Shown here in pieces: positions 51,744-60,770 of a stretch of DNA of 64,000 nt; within the stretch, counting starts at the first letter, position 1; every line of letters starts with the position of its first letter. The position numbers and the translations under genes are program-made. Below the pieces are notes generated by a model, which saw nothing but the letters and a program-made list of their open reading frames with translations, had not been told where the DNA came from and searched no databases. Origin of the DNA: Roseiflexus sp. RS-1 (GTDB taxonomy: Bacteria; Chloroflexota; Chloroflexia; Chloroflexales; Roseiflexaceae); contig NC_009523.1 of NCBI RefSeq assembly GCF_000016665.1, forward strand, positions 5,579,501-5,643,500. The letters run 5' to 3'.

Positions 51744-52709
51744 TTACGGACAACCGAGTTGACGGCACACGCGCCCTCTATACGACCAGGTAGGCGTTGA
51801 GCAAACTGTGGTGCCATCGCAGGAATCATAGCACACATATCTGGCGACTGAGACCCACGATTTGTCGATGCTGTCATATACTTCAAAGCACGACGTGCAA
51901 TAACAGACCTGTACAGAACAGCGACTATACTGACCACTGTCTGAACCGCCTTCCTCTGGTCGGGGTGGTGAGATGCAACCATTCAGCGTATCTGTCGGAG
52001 CCGTCGTGGGCGCAGGCATGCGCTGTGCCACGACATTTGACCCTCCATCGCCCAACACAGGCGCGCTGCGGAAGAGTGGAAACGCCAGGATCGCGCCGCC
52101 TGCCGCTCCAAAGAACTGCAGGAGTCGTCGTCGCGCCGGTGTGTGCAGGCGCCCGACCGGCGCCATTCCGCGTGGCGCCTGTTGATAGTCTGAAGTCTCT
52201 TGCGTTGCCGTTCGCACGTGCATCACGAGCGCTATCAGCGCTGCGCCGCCGATGGCAACCAACGCCATCCCCCACGCAGGCAATCCCGGCGACACACCAG
52301 GCGTCCAGAAGCTCAGCGTCGTCCCAACACCGCTCAGCAGCGCAAGTCCGGCGTTGCACGTCAGCGCGACGCTCCACCTCCCGCGTTTTCCAGTACTGGG
52401 GCAACTGCACGCCAGCGACAACCGCCGAACGCATACCCACATGCCCCACACGGTAACGAGCAGCAGCATTCCAGTGACGATCCCCATCGTCCACGGCAGA
52501 AGCGCAGGCGGACTCGTCAGCACCGCCAGCGCCAACCCAGCCTCCAACGCCGGAAGCAACAGTATCAGCAGACGGATGACCGCTGCGGGCAGACCACCGG
52601 CCCGCAACACCGCTGCCAGCACGTCAGGCTGACGCGCCTTTGCACACGCGGCAAACAGCAGCGCGCTACTCAGCACTGCCTGGCAACCTGCAAGCAGGAA
52701 GGCGATCAT
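51744..52709 (-). CDS. MauE/DoxX-type membrane protein fused to an exported Cys-rich domain
   Basis: 321 residues. Residues 1-150 are a four-helix MauE-like domain (AFLLAGCQAVLSSALLFAAC, LLILLLPALEAGLALAVL), with cytoplasmic-face CSCPSTGKRGRW. A further membrane helix leads to RRRLLQFFGAAGGAILAFP, a Tat-like twin-basic stretch and helix. The last 70 residues are exported and hold about ten Cys (CSVQVCYCTSCFEVY, VCYDSCDGTTVC, YRGRVCRQLGC). This spacing recalls the multi-disulfide light chain of methylamine dehydrogenase, which needs MauE for disulfide formation, but that is inference. AAGGAGA precedes ATG 52709. A broken copy of its start lies at 56080-56192. Confidence 0.75.
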   Translation of the reverse strand: MIAFLLAGCQAVLSSALLFAACAKARQPDVLAAVLRAGGLPAAVIRLLILLLPALEAGLALAVLTSPPALLPWTMGIVTGMLLLVTVWGMWVCVRRLSLACSCPSTGKRGRWSVALTCNAGLALLSGVGTTLSFWTPGVSPGLPAWGMALVAIGGAALIALVMHVRTATQETSDYQQAPRGMAPVGRLHTPARRRLLQFFGAAGGAILAFPLFRSAPVLGDGGSNVVAQRMPAPTTAPTDTLNGCISPPRPEEGGSDSGQYSRCSVQVCYCTSCFEVYDSIDKSWVSVARYVCYDSCDGTTVCSTPTWSYRGRVCRQLGCP

Positions 52710-52830
52710 TATCGCTCTCCTTTCAGGTCTACGGGAGCGCCGGGTATCGTCTGGGGCATTCCCCGACCCTGGTGGTGTGCTGGCTTCGTGTTGCAAGCCA
52801 TCGCCATCCGGCGCCGCCCCGCTCCTGGCT

Positions 52831-52990
52831 AGCGTCACTGATACGTGGAGTCTACCACGCTGACAGAGCAGTGTCTATCAGGGAACAACCCTGAATTGAG
52901 GAGAGTCTTTGCAGCGCACAGCGCGCACGAACCGGTCGGCGCGGTGCGCGCCTTCGCGCTCCGTCGAAGCGGGACGTTGGGCGCAGATTC
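52831..52990. repeat. Conserved upstream block, copy 1
   Basis: GTCACTGATACGTGGAGTC, then CAGTGTCTATCAGGGAACAA, a TCAGGG-AACAA-CCCTGA hairpin (52878-52894), AGAGTCTTTGCAGC and CGAACCGGTCGGCGCGGTG. Lies 120-280 bp upstream of the MauE-like start. Other copies: about 56310, 60627 and 62957. From 52991 to 53344 I see nothing I can call. Confidence 0.85.
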
Positions 52991-53344
52991 GTCGGCTCAA
53001 CCCTGGTGCGAGCAAGTGCTGGGGACATCCAGAGAAAGAAGCGAACGGTAAGCCACACTTATATCACATCTCAACCGACAGTGTCCATATCTGATCGGGC
53101 AACATATCGACACGGAGGCTTCACGGCAGGGACGAACGGCTGTGCGCTGGCGCCTGATCGGGAACCAGCGGGCAGCCGAAGGCGCGAGCTGCCGCCACCC
53201 GTGCGTCCGCCAACGGCGCCTGGGACGCCTGATCCAGACGGAGCAACTGCCAGAATGAAGAGTGAGAGCACTGATGGCAGTTGCTCCTCCAGGGTTCTGA
53301 TAGGCAGGCCCGGCTTCAAAGTCACCATTTTGGACGGGCTGATC

Positions 53345-54253
53345 TCAGCGTGGATAATTCTTGAGTATAGCCGGTAGATAGACTACACTGCACGAGCCAT
53401 GGGATGGCCGGGGTGTGACGATGTGTGGTGGTGGCGGATTGGTGATAGACCGTCTGGACGGCAGCGTAAGTGGTACCGCTTCCCAAAACCCGGCGCTAGG
53501 AGGATGACCGGCATACCCCCAGATAATTTCTTGATAGGGATACCAGGATCGCGGTTGTGATCCATTGAAGGAAGGACGGAAAGGGTTGAAAGCGTATCCA
53601 CAATTTGGATTGTTATCCGGGCAATTACGATTCGGATTGTTGACCCATCCCCATCCATTATAGGCCCAGACCGCGTAGTACCAGTCCTCGACTACGTAAG
53701 GGTTGTTGTTGCCAATATAAACATTCAGACTATTCCATTTCTGGATCAGGACGCGTGCACCGGTACCGATGTTATAGGCGGGCTCGGCGGCTACCCTGCC
53801 AGGTTCAAAGCCTGCTCCACCCCCCATACCGGAAGTGATTTGCATAATGCCATAGCCACAATCTGCGCTGACTACCGTGTAGCCATAACGCCCATAATCG
53901 GCAGCAAACTGTTTCCAGCCAGCGCTTTCCGTATAGCCAATGACTTTGAGAAGTATACAAGGCACGTAGGGAGAGACCAACCTGGCCTGCGAGGAAGGAT
54001 ATCCCTTCCAGATCTGAGGCAGACTCGGACCCTCGTTCCCTAAACGGTTAGTGCCCGCACGATCGAAAGCATTAATCAACTCGCCAGGATAAGGCTGTCG
54101 ACCATAAGCGGCAGGCACAGGGCAGCTTCCCTGGGCTGCACATCGCGAAGGGTCACTCGTCTGGGCCAGGAGAAGAAAGCTGAGCGAGGCCATACACAGT
54201 AACAATCGTCCGGCTCTGAACAGAGGTTGAAAGTGTGCATAACGCATTGACAT
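53345..54253 (-). CDS. Exported lytic-transglycosylase-like protein
   Basis: 302 residues. Signal peptide LLLCMASLSFLLLAQ... then a domain with KVIGYTESAGWKQFAA (candidate catalytic Glu), SADCGYGIMQITSGM and a helical lysozyme-like layout (VEDWYYAVWAYNGWGW), matching SLT/goose-lysozyme-type transglycosylases that cut peptidoglycan. Insertions are rich in Asn/Pro (NPNRNCPDNNPNCGYAFNP). The C-terminal tail has a VYLPAILKNYPR motif often seen at the end of Chloroflexota exported proteins. Start ATG 54253 after GGGAGAG. Follows the beta-propeller gene by 50 bp. Confidence 0.75.
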   Translation of the reverse strand: MSMRYAHFQPLFRAGRLLLCMASLSFLLLAQTSDPSRCAAQGSCPVPAAYGRQPYPGELINAFDRAGTNRLGNEGPSLPQIWKGYPSSQARLVSPYVPCILLKVIGYTESAGWKQFAADYGRYGYTVVSADCGYGIMQITSGMGGGAGFEPGRVAAEPAYNIGTGARVLIQKWNSLNVYIGNNNPYVVEDWYYAVWAYNGWGWVNNPNRNCPDNNPNCGYAFNPFRPSFNGSQPRSWYPYQEIIWGYAGHPPSAGFWEAVPLTLPSRRSITNPPPPHIVTPRPSHGSCSVVYLPAILKNYPR

Positions 54254-54302
54254 CGCTCTCTCCCTGCACATTATGGAACAAGAAAGTCGAGAGTCATCTT
54301 GA

Positions 54303-55721
54303 TCACCTTCGGTCTGTCCACCCAAACAGATTTACCCAGTTGGAAGGTTGAGTCAATGGTATTTGCGCCATTGGTCCCCCAGTGGCTTGCATCAGATAAG
54401 CCAGGGACTGGAGACGAGGGTATTTAAGGACAACCAGCCACTTTCCATCCGGCGACCATGCTTGAGGAATCACGAATTCGTCTCTACCGATAGGCTCTGT
54501 TGGTATCACGCGCCTCTGGCCCGTTCGTAGATCAATCCGCTCCAGGTGGGCCGGCTGTCCAGGCTGGGGAGGGATGTGAGCGAAAATACTCTGGTCATCA
54601 GGAGACCAGATTGCGGCGTACTGATTGATCGGCTGGTCTCCTGTTGCTCCACTCACGATTGTCTTTTGCTCTAGCCCATCAACACGGAGCACAATAAGGG
54701 CATACTGACCTCTATCCAACACTTTAAGGAGCACTTTGGTTCCATCTGGCGAAAGCGAAGCGCTCTGGATCAGGTACTGGGAAGGGAGGGAGGCCTGAAA
54801 CTGGGTTAATCCACCAGTCCTATCTACTGTCCAAAGCTCCCATTGGCCCTGAAGAGTTACTATCGCATAATAGAACTGCTGCCCATCCACAGACCAACCG
54901 AGTGGCTGGAGGCCGTAGGCTGTTTCATCGCCTAGAAGAAGCCTTTGTTCTGCTCCATCGGCTGTTACCAGGTAGAGTTCTGTCCGAAATGGCACTTGGG
55001 GATTTTTGGGACTCTCCAGGGCAACCAGGCGACCGAATACCAGAGCGCGACTGTCAGGTGTCCACATAGCCAGGTAACCTGCCTGATTTGCCAGATGATG
55101 AAGACTCGCATCGTCCAGGTCGATAACCCACAGTTCCCCTGCGGTAGTTCGTGCAGCTCTTTCGCCAGCATCAGAAGGTATGACGAGGCAAACTATCTTG
55201 TTCCCGTCAGGAGAAACGGCCCCTTGCACACCATAACCTACCTTGTGGTCGAAGGTAGCAAGCACTCTCCGCAATGTCAGATTCGCAGCACTAGCCAGCC
55301 ATATAGTTGTTTTCCCAGAAAGACCATCTGTTTCTCCATACACCACCTTCAGACCAGGTGGCAGCGGCCCTGATGGCGTGGGTACAGCCGTGGGTGTACC
55401 AGGCGCTGGTGGTGCGGCGGTCACCCGTGGTGTGGGCACAAACGTTAGCGTCCCCAGGGGTGTCGGTGTCTGAGGTGGCGGGTAAGGTGGTAAAGTAACG
55501 GTCACCAGAGGTGGCAACGGCTCTGGCAGGATAGTAGGCGATGGTGTCATCAGCATGGGCTTTGGGGGATGCGTTGGTGTCTCAATAGGAGATAGAAAGG
55601 CTTGAGATCCTGGTGGAGCTCCTCTTCGCAGCCCGCCAAAGGTTGCGGCAAGCACTCCTGCCAGGACTACGAGCGCCAGCAGGCTCAACAAATTTCCTAC
55701 AATGCCTAACATGCGTTTCAT
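54303..55721 (-). CDS. TolB-like beta-propeller, membrane-anchored
   Basis: 472 residues. N-terminal membrane anchor GIVGNLLSLLALVVLAGVLA, a 90-residue Pro/Thr linker, then six to seven propeller blades with PD40/WD40-like pieces (GAVSPDGNKIVCLV, MWTPDSRALVFGR, LGWSVDGQQFYYA, ASLSPDGTKVLLKV, IWSPDDQSIFAHI, AWSPDGKWLVVLK). Probably a protein- or glycan-binding scaffold outside the membrane. GGAGG precedes ATG 55721, and that ATG overlaps the stop of the copy-2 hypothetical gene. First of a two-gene unit with the transglycosylase-like gene. Confidence 0.85.
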   Translation of the reverse strand: MKRMLGIVGNLLSLLALVVLAGVLAATFGGLRRGAPPGSQAFLSPIETPTHPPKPMLMTPSPTILPEPLPPLVTVTLPPYPPPQTPTPLGTLTFVPTPRVTAAPPAPGTPTAVPTPSGPLPPGLKVVYGETDGLSGKTTIWLASAANLTLRRVLATFDHKVGYGVQGAVSPDGNKIVCLVIPSDAGERAARTTAGELWVIDLDDASLHHLANQAGYLAMWTPDSRALVFGRLVALESPKNPQVPFRTELYLVTADGAEQRLLLGDETAYGLQPLGWSVDGQQFYYAIVTLQGQWELWTVDRTGGLTQFQASLPSQYLIQSASLSPDGTKVLLKVLDRGQYALIVLRVDGLEQKTIVSGATGDQPINQYAAIWSPDDQSIFAHIPPQPGQPAHLERIDLRTGQRRVIPTEPIGRDEFVIPQAWSPDGKWLVVLKYPRLQSLAYLMQATGGPMAQIPLTQPSNWVNLFGWTDRR

Positions 55722-56056
55722 TTTGCACCTCCACGACTCGCACATGCGCCCCGTATGAGCGTGAACAGGGACACGGCGTCCTGATACCACTCCGTTAGTT
55801 CCGCTAAGAAGATGAAATCAAAGAAGAGCGCCAGTTCAACATCCGGGTTCGTTTGCAGCCACGGCTTGAGCGACACCAGGTGGCGCTCGCCGCGGTACGG
55901 GTCGGTGATGTACCCTTCATCGCCGCCAAGCCACGCGCGCAGCTTCGCCAGGGTGAATCCGTGACCGCGCATGTGGGGCGGAACTTCCCGCAGTTCGGCA
56001 ATGATTGTGCCGGGGATGTCTCGATACGGAATATCTGTGAGCAGAGGAATGTACAT
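55718..56056 (-). CDS. Hypothetical protein, MYIPLLTDIPYRD family (copy 2, altered C-terminus)
   Basis: 112 residues. Residues 1-82 are nearly identical to the gene at 51339-51719, up to FFDFIF. After that copy 1 continues DQDYVRQHPELF while this one reads LAELTEWYQDAVSLF and stops inside the ATG of the beta-propeller gene (ATGA). The duplication breakpoint therefore lies near 55810. The shared RBS region is intact, so it may still be expressed. Confidence 0.6.
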   Translation of the reverse strand: MYIPLLTDIPYRDIPGTIIAELREVPPHMRGHGFTLAKLRAWLGGDEGYITDPYRGERHLVSLKPWLQTNPDVELALFFDFIFLAELTEWYQDAVSLFTLIRGACASRGGAK

Positions 56057-56079
56057 AGCAACCTCCATACATATGACCA

Positions 56080-56192
56080 CCAGCCTGCAACACCGCTGCC
56101 AGCACGTCAGACTGACGCGCCTTCGCACATGCGGCAAACAGCAGCGCGCCACTCAGTACTGCCTGACAACCTACAAGCAGGAAGGCGATCAT
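56080..56192 (-). pseudogene. Remnant of the MauE-like gene (N-terminal 37 codons)
   Basis: ATG 56192 with AGGAGAG upstream gives MIAFLLVGCQAVLSGALLF..., matching the first residues of the gene at 51744-52709. At about 56082 the match jumps into the RBS region of copy 2, so about 0.85 kb of the gene has been deleted in this duplicate. Confidence 0.8.
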
Positions 56193-56309
56193 TATCGCTC
56201 TCCTCTCAGGTCTGCGGGAGCGCTGGGTATCGTCTGGGGTATTCCCCGACCCTGGCGCTGTGCTGGCTTCGTGTTGCAAGCCATCGCCATCCGGCGCCCT
56301 CCCGCTCCC

Positions 56310-56470
56310 TACGAGCGTCCCTGACACCCGGAGTCTACAACCACGGCAGAGCAGTGTCTATCAGGGAACAACCCTGAATTGCGGAGAGTCTTTGCAGCGC
56401 GCACGAACCGGTCGGCGCGGTGTGCGCCTTCGCGCTCTGTCGACGCGGGGCGTGTGTATGGATTCGTCGG
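56310..56470. repeat. Conserved upstream block, copy 2
   Basis: Same block as 52831-52990 (CAGTGTCTATCAGGGAACAA, AGAGTCTTTGCAGC, CGAACCGGTCGGCGCGGTG); part of the duplicated segment. Confidence 0.85.
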
Positions 56471-56497
56471 CTCAATCCCCAAAGCGCCACTCCTAAT

Positions 56498-56595
56498 CAT
56501 GGAGATTGAGCATTTAATCCGGTATGCGCCTCTTGCCGTCGGGCTAATGGAGATTGAGAATTAAATCCGCTATACCGCACGAGCCGTGGGGCTGA
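56498..56595. repeat. MITE-like ends, third array (left of IS630-type element)
   Basis: TGGAGATTGAGCATTTAATC (about 56501) and TGGAGATTGAGAATTAAATC (about 56549), each followed by CCGGTAT or CCGCTAT. Confidence 0.7.
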
Positions 56596-57850
56596 TGGAC
56601 TTTGAAAAAATATTCCGTTATACTGATATCCATCCGTGTCAAGCCTTTCTCAGGAGGTTGCGATGCCGGCACGCCGGACCCTTCACGTGTCCGTCGCGGA
56701 GCGGGAGGCCCGCGAAGACCTGCGCGATCACGCCCCCACGCCCTATGTGCGTGAACGGGCGGCAGCGTTCCTGCGCATCGCGTCCGGCGTGCCGCCCGCT
56801 GTCACGGCGCGCGCACGCGTGCTGCGTCCGCGCCATCCGGCAACCGTCTCTCGCTGGCTGAATCGCTGGGACGCCGCGGGCATCGAGCGCCTCCCCATCC
56901 GGGACGGACGCGGGCGCACGCCCGCTTGTTCCCCCTGACCGCCATGACCCTGCGACGGCGGCTCCTGAGGTGGAGCATCTGGTCCGCCGTGACCCGCGGC
57001 CGTGCGGGCTGACCCAGACGCGCGGGACCCTGGACGCCATCCGCAGCCAGTTGGGGTGGGGACGCGACGCCGCGCTGCGCGGGATCGCCCGCATCCTGGA
57101 TCGGTTGGGCCTCCCCTGGCAGCGCGCCCGCAGGCATGGGCATCGCCCTGATCCTCACTAGCAGGCCAACCTGCAGGCGAGTGCGGACGTGGTGGCGGAT
57201 GCCCGCGCGCACCCCAACCAGGTGGTGACCGTGGATCGGGATGACGTCCCGGTCACCCGGCGCCCGACCCTGGCCAACGGGGATGGACGGGCGGGCGCCG
57301 ATCCGGTGCGGGCGGAACGGAGTCGGGCGACCGATTGTGACCTGCGCAGCGTGGGCAGTTTGGAGGTCGTGACGGGCCAAGTGGTCACCCGGCGGGCGAC
57401 GACGATGGGCCGGGCGACGCTGGCGCCGTTCTTCCCGGACCGGCGCGCTGCCTCTCCTGAGGCTGAGCGCATCTCTGTAATGCTGGATCATTGGCCGGTC
57501 CAGGTGCATCCGGATGTCCTGGTGGCGCGTGCGCCGCACACGACCCGCTGGGCGTTGTCCCGTCCTGGCAAGTGGCCGGCCACCCCCAGTGGACGGGCCG
57601 TGCGCCGGGCTGGAGATGTCCGCCTGCCCATCCAACTGATGCCGTTGCCGACGGATGCGTCGTGGTGCAACCCGATCGAGAAGCTGGGGCGGTGGATGCG
57701 TCAGGAGGTCACCCGCGTGCATCGCTGGGCGACGGATCGCGATCAGGTGCGCAGCCATCTGGATGCCTTCTTCGCGTCGTTTGCAACCGGCTCGCCAAAG
57801 CTTTTACAGTATGTCGGTCTCGGATAGCGGATTATTTATTCAAAGACCAT
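56596..57850 (+). mobile_element. IS630-family-type insertion sequence, defective
   Basis: Left end TGGACTTTGAAAAAATATTC (56596 on) and right end, inverted, TGGTCTTTGAATAAATAATC (57850 downward) agree at about 22 of 26 positions. Length 1255 bp. The transposase inside is interrupted. The same end sequence caps all MITE-like arrays in the window. Confidence 0.75.
56663..57827 (+). pseudogene. IS630-family transposase, frameshifted and with an in-frame stop
   Basis: ATG 56663 with AGGAGG five bases upstream. Part 1 (to 56938) is the helix-turn-helix N-terminus (YVRERAAAFLRIASGV, HPATVSRWLNRWDAAGIERL). The frame then shifts, and part 2 (about 56970-57158: GTLDAIRSQLGWGRDAALRG, ILDRLGLPWQRARR) ends at TAG 57159-57161. 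Part 3 (57162-57827, same frame as part 2) is the DDE domain: VVTVDRDDVPV, ISVMLDHWPVQVHPDVL and WCNPIEKLGRWMRQEV. The three acidic residues survive, so the breakage is recent. Confidence 0.82.
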
Positions 57851-57985
57851 AAGCCCTCGGCTAGCCAAGGCAAAGCCCGCCTGCGCGGGCTAGAGCGGAA
57901 CAATTACTCAAAGACCATAAGCCCTCGGCTATCCAGGGCAAAGCCTGCCTGCGCGGGCTAGAGCGGAATAATTACTCAAAGACCA
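57851..57985. repeat. MITE-like array right of the IS630-type element
   Basis: Two further units with hairpin AAGCCCGCCTGCGCGGGCT (or AAGCCTGCCTGCG) and inverse ends ATTACTCAAAGACCA. The last end runs into the 3' end of the next gene and supplies its stop codon. Confidence 0.75.
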
Positions 57986-59126
57986 CTTCATGTGGCAGCG
58001 GAATGCGCACCTGGAGCGCACCCAGTTCCGGCATTGCGAGCGGGACCATCTGGTCACCGATCCGCGGTATTCGGTACCGCGCCAGCGCAGCTGGCTGCTG
58101 GTGCAGCGTCAGGCTGCGCGCGGCGGCGTCTAGCGCCGGCCAGCACACCAGGGTCAGCTCCTGCCGCCACCACCAGCATTGGTTCATCACCTCATAGTCT
58201 TCGATCTGCACCACATACCTGTATCCAGCGTCATCGACCACCCGGGTGACGCCATTCCACCTGGTCAGGGCATCGGGCGTGAACGACTGGAACATCATCT
58301 TCGCCGCGTCGGCGCTGATGATCCGCGCACGGAAATGCAGACGGAAACAGTTGGCGTAGAACTCCATCCGTTCCAGCCGGGCGATGAGCGATCCTGCCCG
58401 CACGCGCAGGCGCGGCCGGATCGGCGGACGGACCTCCGCGCCGCGTTCAGCCAGGAGGTGCTGAGGCGTCGGCAGCACCTGCCGGAGCATCGCGTCCAGA
58501 CTGAGGCGCGCCACGGCTTCACCACGGGCGGTCGCCAGCCACGCGACTGGGTCGACCGCATCCGGCAAGCGCAACAGGTCCGCCAGGAGGACGGCGATCG
58601 TCGGCTCGACCAGGGAGCGCTGCGGCGTGGTCTCGACCGGCAACTCGCTCCGCGCGCGCATCTGACTCAGGAGCCGACGCACCGCATCGGCGTCTCGCGC
58701 ATCCGCGATTCGGTCAACGAGTCGGTCGGGCGCAATCCACGCGTCCGACGCGGTCAGCAACCGCCCGAACAGCGCACGACTGCGCGCGTCCGCTTCCCGC
58801 ATGGCGGCCGACCACGCCGCGTCGCTGGCGGCGGCGAGCGCGCGGCGTTCATTGCTGCGAGACGCCGCGCAGCTCGTCGCAAAGTCCAGCGCCAGCGCCA
58901 GCGCCAGCAGCGCGACGGTCTGCGCGCGTGCGCTGATGAGCCAGGGCAACGGGTCGATTGCATCGTCGCATGCGAGCAGGTCCATGAAGAGCTGCCGCGC
59001 CAGGGGACCGCGCGGGTGCGCGATGGCGATGGTCGGACGAAGGCGGCGGAGCGCCGCCAGCTGTTCGCGCCGCTGCAGATCATCCGCCACCACGAGAACA
59101 ACCGGTCCGGATTGCGAGGTTATCAT
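57972..59126 (-). CDS. Hypothetical protein, Ala/Arg-rich
   Basis: 384 residues, not recognised. The N-terminal part (VVLVVADDLQRREQLAALRR) reads like the start of a nucleotide-binding or receiver fold. The middle is two similar helical segments (LLACDDAIDPLPWLISARAQ and LLRLPDAVDPVAWLATARGE), suggesting an internal duplication. The C-terminal 130 residues are beta-rich (YRYVVQIEDYEVMNQCWWWR). The last residues VVFE and the TAA come from a MITE end (GTGGTCTTTGAGTAA), so the original C-terminus may have been different. AAGGAG lies only two bases before ATG 59126, so the start is uncertain. From 59127 to 59329 nothing is called. Confidence 0.6.
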   Translation of the reverse strand: MITSQSGPVVLVVADDLQRREQLAALRRLRPTIAIAHPRGPLARQLFMDLLACDDAIDPLPWLISARAQTVALLALALALDFATSCAASRSNERRALAAASDAAWSAAMREADARSRALFGRLLTASDAWIAPDRLVDRIADARDADAVRRLLSQMRARSELPVETTPQRSLVEPTIAVLLADLLRLPDAVDPVAWLATARGEAVARLSLDAMLRQVLPTPQHLLAERGAEVRPPIRPRLRVRAGSLIARLERMEFYANCFRLHFRARIISADAAKMMFQSFTPDALTRWNGVTRVVDDAGYRYVVQIEDYEVMNQCWWWRQELTLVCWPALDAAARSLTLHQQPAALARYRIPRIGDQMVPLAMPELGALQVRIPLPHEVVFE

Positions 59127-59329
59127 GGCTCCTTTCCGAAACGACAGGTGCGAAAAGCCGGACAGGAAACCGATAGCTTTGCATATCCCTCCCTATCCTC
59201 CGATAGTTCTGCGTGTAAGGGGAAGTCTGACTTCCATTCCTCGCTGAGAGAGCGGAGGGCGTCATCCGACGCCGCCCCGCTCTTCGCAGTCGCCCGTTCC
59301 GGGATAGCAGCACACCTCACAGGTGCTCC

Positions 59330-60586
59330 CTACCGCCAACCAACAACGATCGCTTGAGTCGGCAGGTCGACGACGGTTGACGATCTGGTGGCAAGGTTGA
59401 TCATGGTTACACGACGCTCACCGCTATGCTGGAGCATCAGCCATTGCCCATCAGTGCGAAGAAAGGCATCAACCGGGGCGGTCTCCGTCACCTGCTCCAC
59501 GACCCCCGACGCTGCATCAAGGCGATATACCCCGAAGGAGGTCGCCGGTTCATCGTAGATATCGCCGGGACGGAGCAGAAAATACAATGCACGACTGTCG
59601 GGCGACCAGGTCAGCCGCCAGGCATGGCCCGGCGCCTTCGGCAGGGAGATAATCTGCGGCGTGGCAGACGGAGCAGTCAGGTCGTAGTCCAATAGCACCC
59701 CTTCCTCCTGCGCTCCCGCCGATGCAGCGCGGCGAGACGTTGTCACCAGACGACGTCCATCAGGAGAGATCGTTGCAAACACTTCTCCCTCGATGGCGCG
59801 TTCCTCGAGTACCTGCCCATCGCCGACGTTGACGACCAGCAGGGTGCCGAAGGACGGATCCTGACCGAAAGGCAGCAGGAAGAGACGCTGTTGGTCAGCA
59901 GTCATATGCAGAACACCCACATTCCGGGCAAGTGTGAGGAGAGCCTTCATCGAATCATCTGTAGTTCGATACAGTTCAATTGCAGTCCCCACACCGAATT
60001 CCGCCTGCGGATTATCGACCTTTGCCTCGTAGATCACAGTATCGTCGCCAGCGCGGATGAGCGCGCCAGAACGCACCGTCTGATTGAAGGACTGGAATCT
60101 GGAGTCGCCGTCTGTCAACCGGATACGTCGGAGCCCTCTCTCCTGCAGAATGACGACGGCATCCGCAACGAGCATCCCGTCCAGGATGGTTCCCCCTTCG
60201 GTCAGGTCAGCGAAGCGTTGCTGCGCCTGACCGTTGCGGTACTCCATCAACGTGCGCTGATCAGTATCGATAACGAGCAGCGCAGGAAATGATACACCGG
60301 CAGGGGGAGTGGCAACTGCGGGAGGCGTGGAGGCCGCAGGAGTGGCGGCATCGGCTTGCTCAACTGTCGGGGATGCGGTAACCGCGGGAGGCGTGGACAC
60401 CGCAGGAGTGGCAGTATCGGCCTGACCGACTGTACACCCGCTTGTAAGGAAGATCAGGCCGACACCGATGAACAACCGTTGAAACAGGACATTGACAATG
60501 TGGCATCGCCGTGCGATGCTCCCGGCATTTGGAGATAGCCACAGCACGAGAAGCGCGACGATGACAGCCAGGTTTCTCACAAGCAT
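59330..60586 (-). CDS. Beta-propeller lipoprotein
   Basis: 418 residues. An N-terminal helix is followed by a lipobox-like GLIFLTSGCTVGQ at about 50. Then two near-identical linker segments (QADTATPAVSTPPAVTASP and QADAATPAASTPPAVATPP) and a propeller with FATISPDGRRLVTTSR, RLTWSPDSRALYFLL and FLRTDGQWLMLQH blades. The start was taken at ATG 60586 (GAGG six bases upstream), but the distance to the lipobox is long, so a later start is possible. Similar in plan to the protein at 54303-55721. The conserved upstream block (copy 3) lies about 40 bp before the start. Confidence 0.72.
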   Translation of the reverse strand: MLVRNLAVIVALLVLWLSPNAGSIARRCHIVNVLFQRLFIGVGLIFLTSGCTVGQADTATPAVSTPPAVTASPTVEQADAATPAASTPPAVATPPAGVSFPALLVIDTDQRTLMEYRNGQAQQRFADLTEGGTILDGMLVADAVVILQERGLRRIRLTDGDSRFQSFNQTVRSGALIRAGDDTVIYEAKVDNPQAEFGVGTAIELYRTTDDSMKALLTLARNVGVLHMTADQQRLFLLPFGQDPSFGTLLVVNVGDGQVLEERAIEGEVFATISPDGRRLVTTSRRAASAGAQEEGVLLDYDLTAPSATPQIISLPKAPGHAWRLTWSPDSRALYFLLRPGDIYDEPATSFGVYRLDAASGVVEQVTETAPVDAFLRTDGQWLMLQHSGERRVTMINLATRSSTVVDLPTQAIVVGWR

Positions 60587-60626
60587 AGCAGACCTCGCGC
60601 GTGAGATCAATATTGATACACAATTG

Positions 60627-60770
60627 ACACCCGGAGTCTACAACGACGGCAGAGCAGTGTCTATCAGGGAACAACCCTGAATTGAGGAGAGTCTTTGCAG
60701 CACGCCGCGCGCACGGACCGGTCGGCGCGGTGCACACCTTCTCTCTCCGTCGAAGCGGGACGTGGGCGCA
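60627..60770. repeat. Conserved upstream block, copy 3
   Basis: CACCCGGAGTCTACAACGAC, CAGTGTCTATCAGGGAACAA, hairpin TCAGGG-AACAA-CCCTGA, AGAGTCTTTGCAGC. Shares the CACCCGGAGTC start with copy 2. From 60771 to 60903 nothing is visible. Confidence 0.85.

Noticed and set aside
52709-52838. 43-residue N-terminal extension of the MauE-like protein
   Set aside because: AAGGAGA and ATG at 52709 give a normal membrane N-terminus; the extension is Arg/Pro-rich and lies next to the repeated upstream block.
57159-57161. In-frame TAG in the IS630-type transposase as a recoding site
   Set aside because: A separate frameshift upstream already breaks the gene; simple decay explains both.
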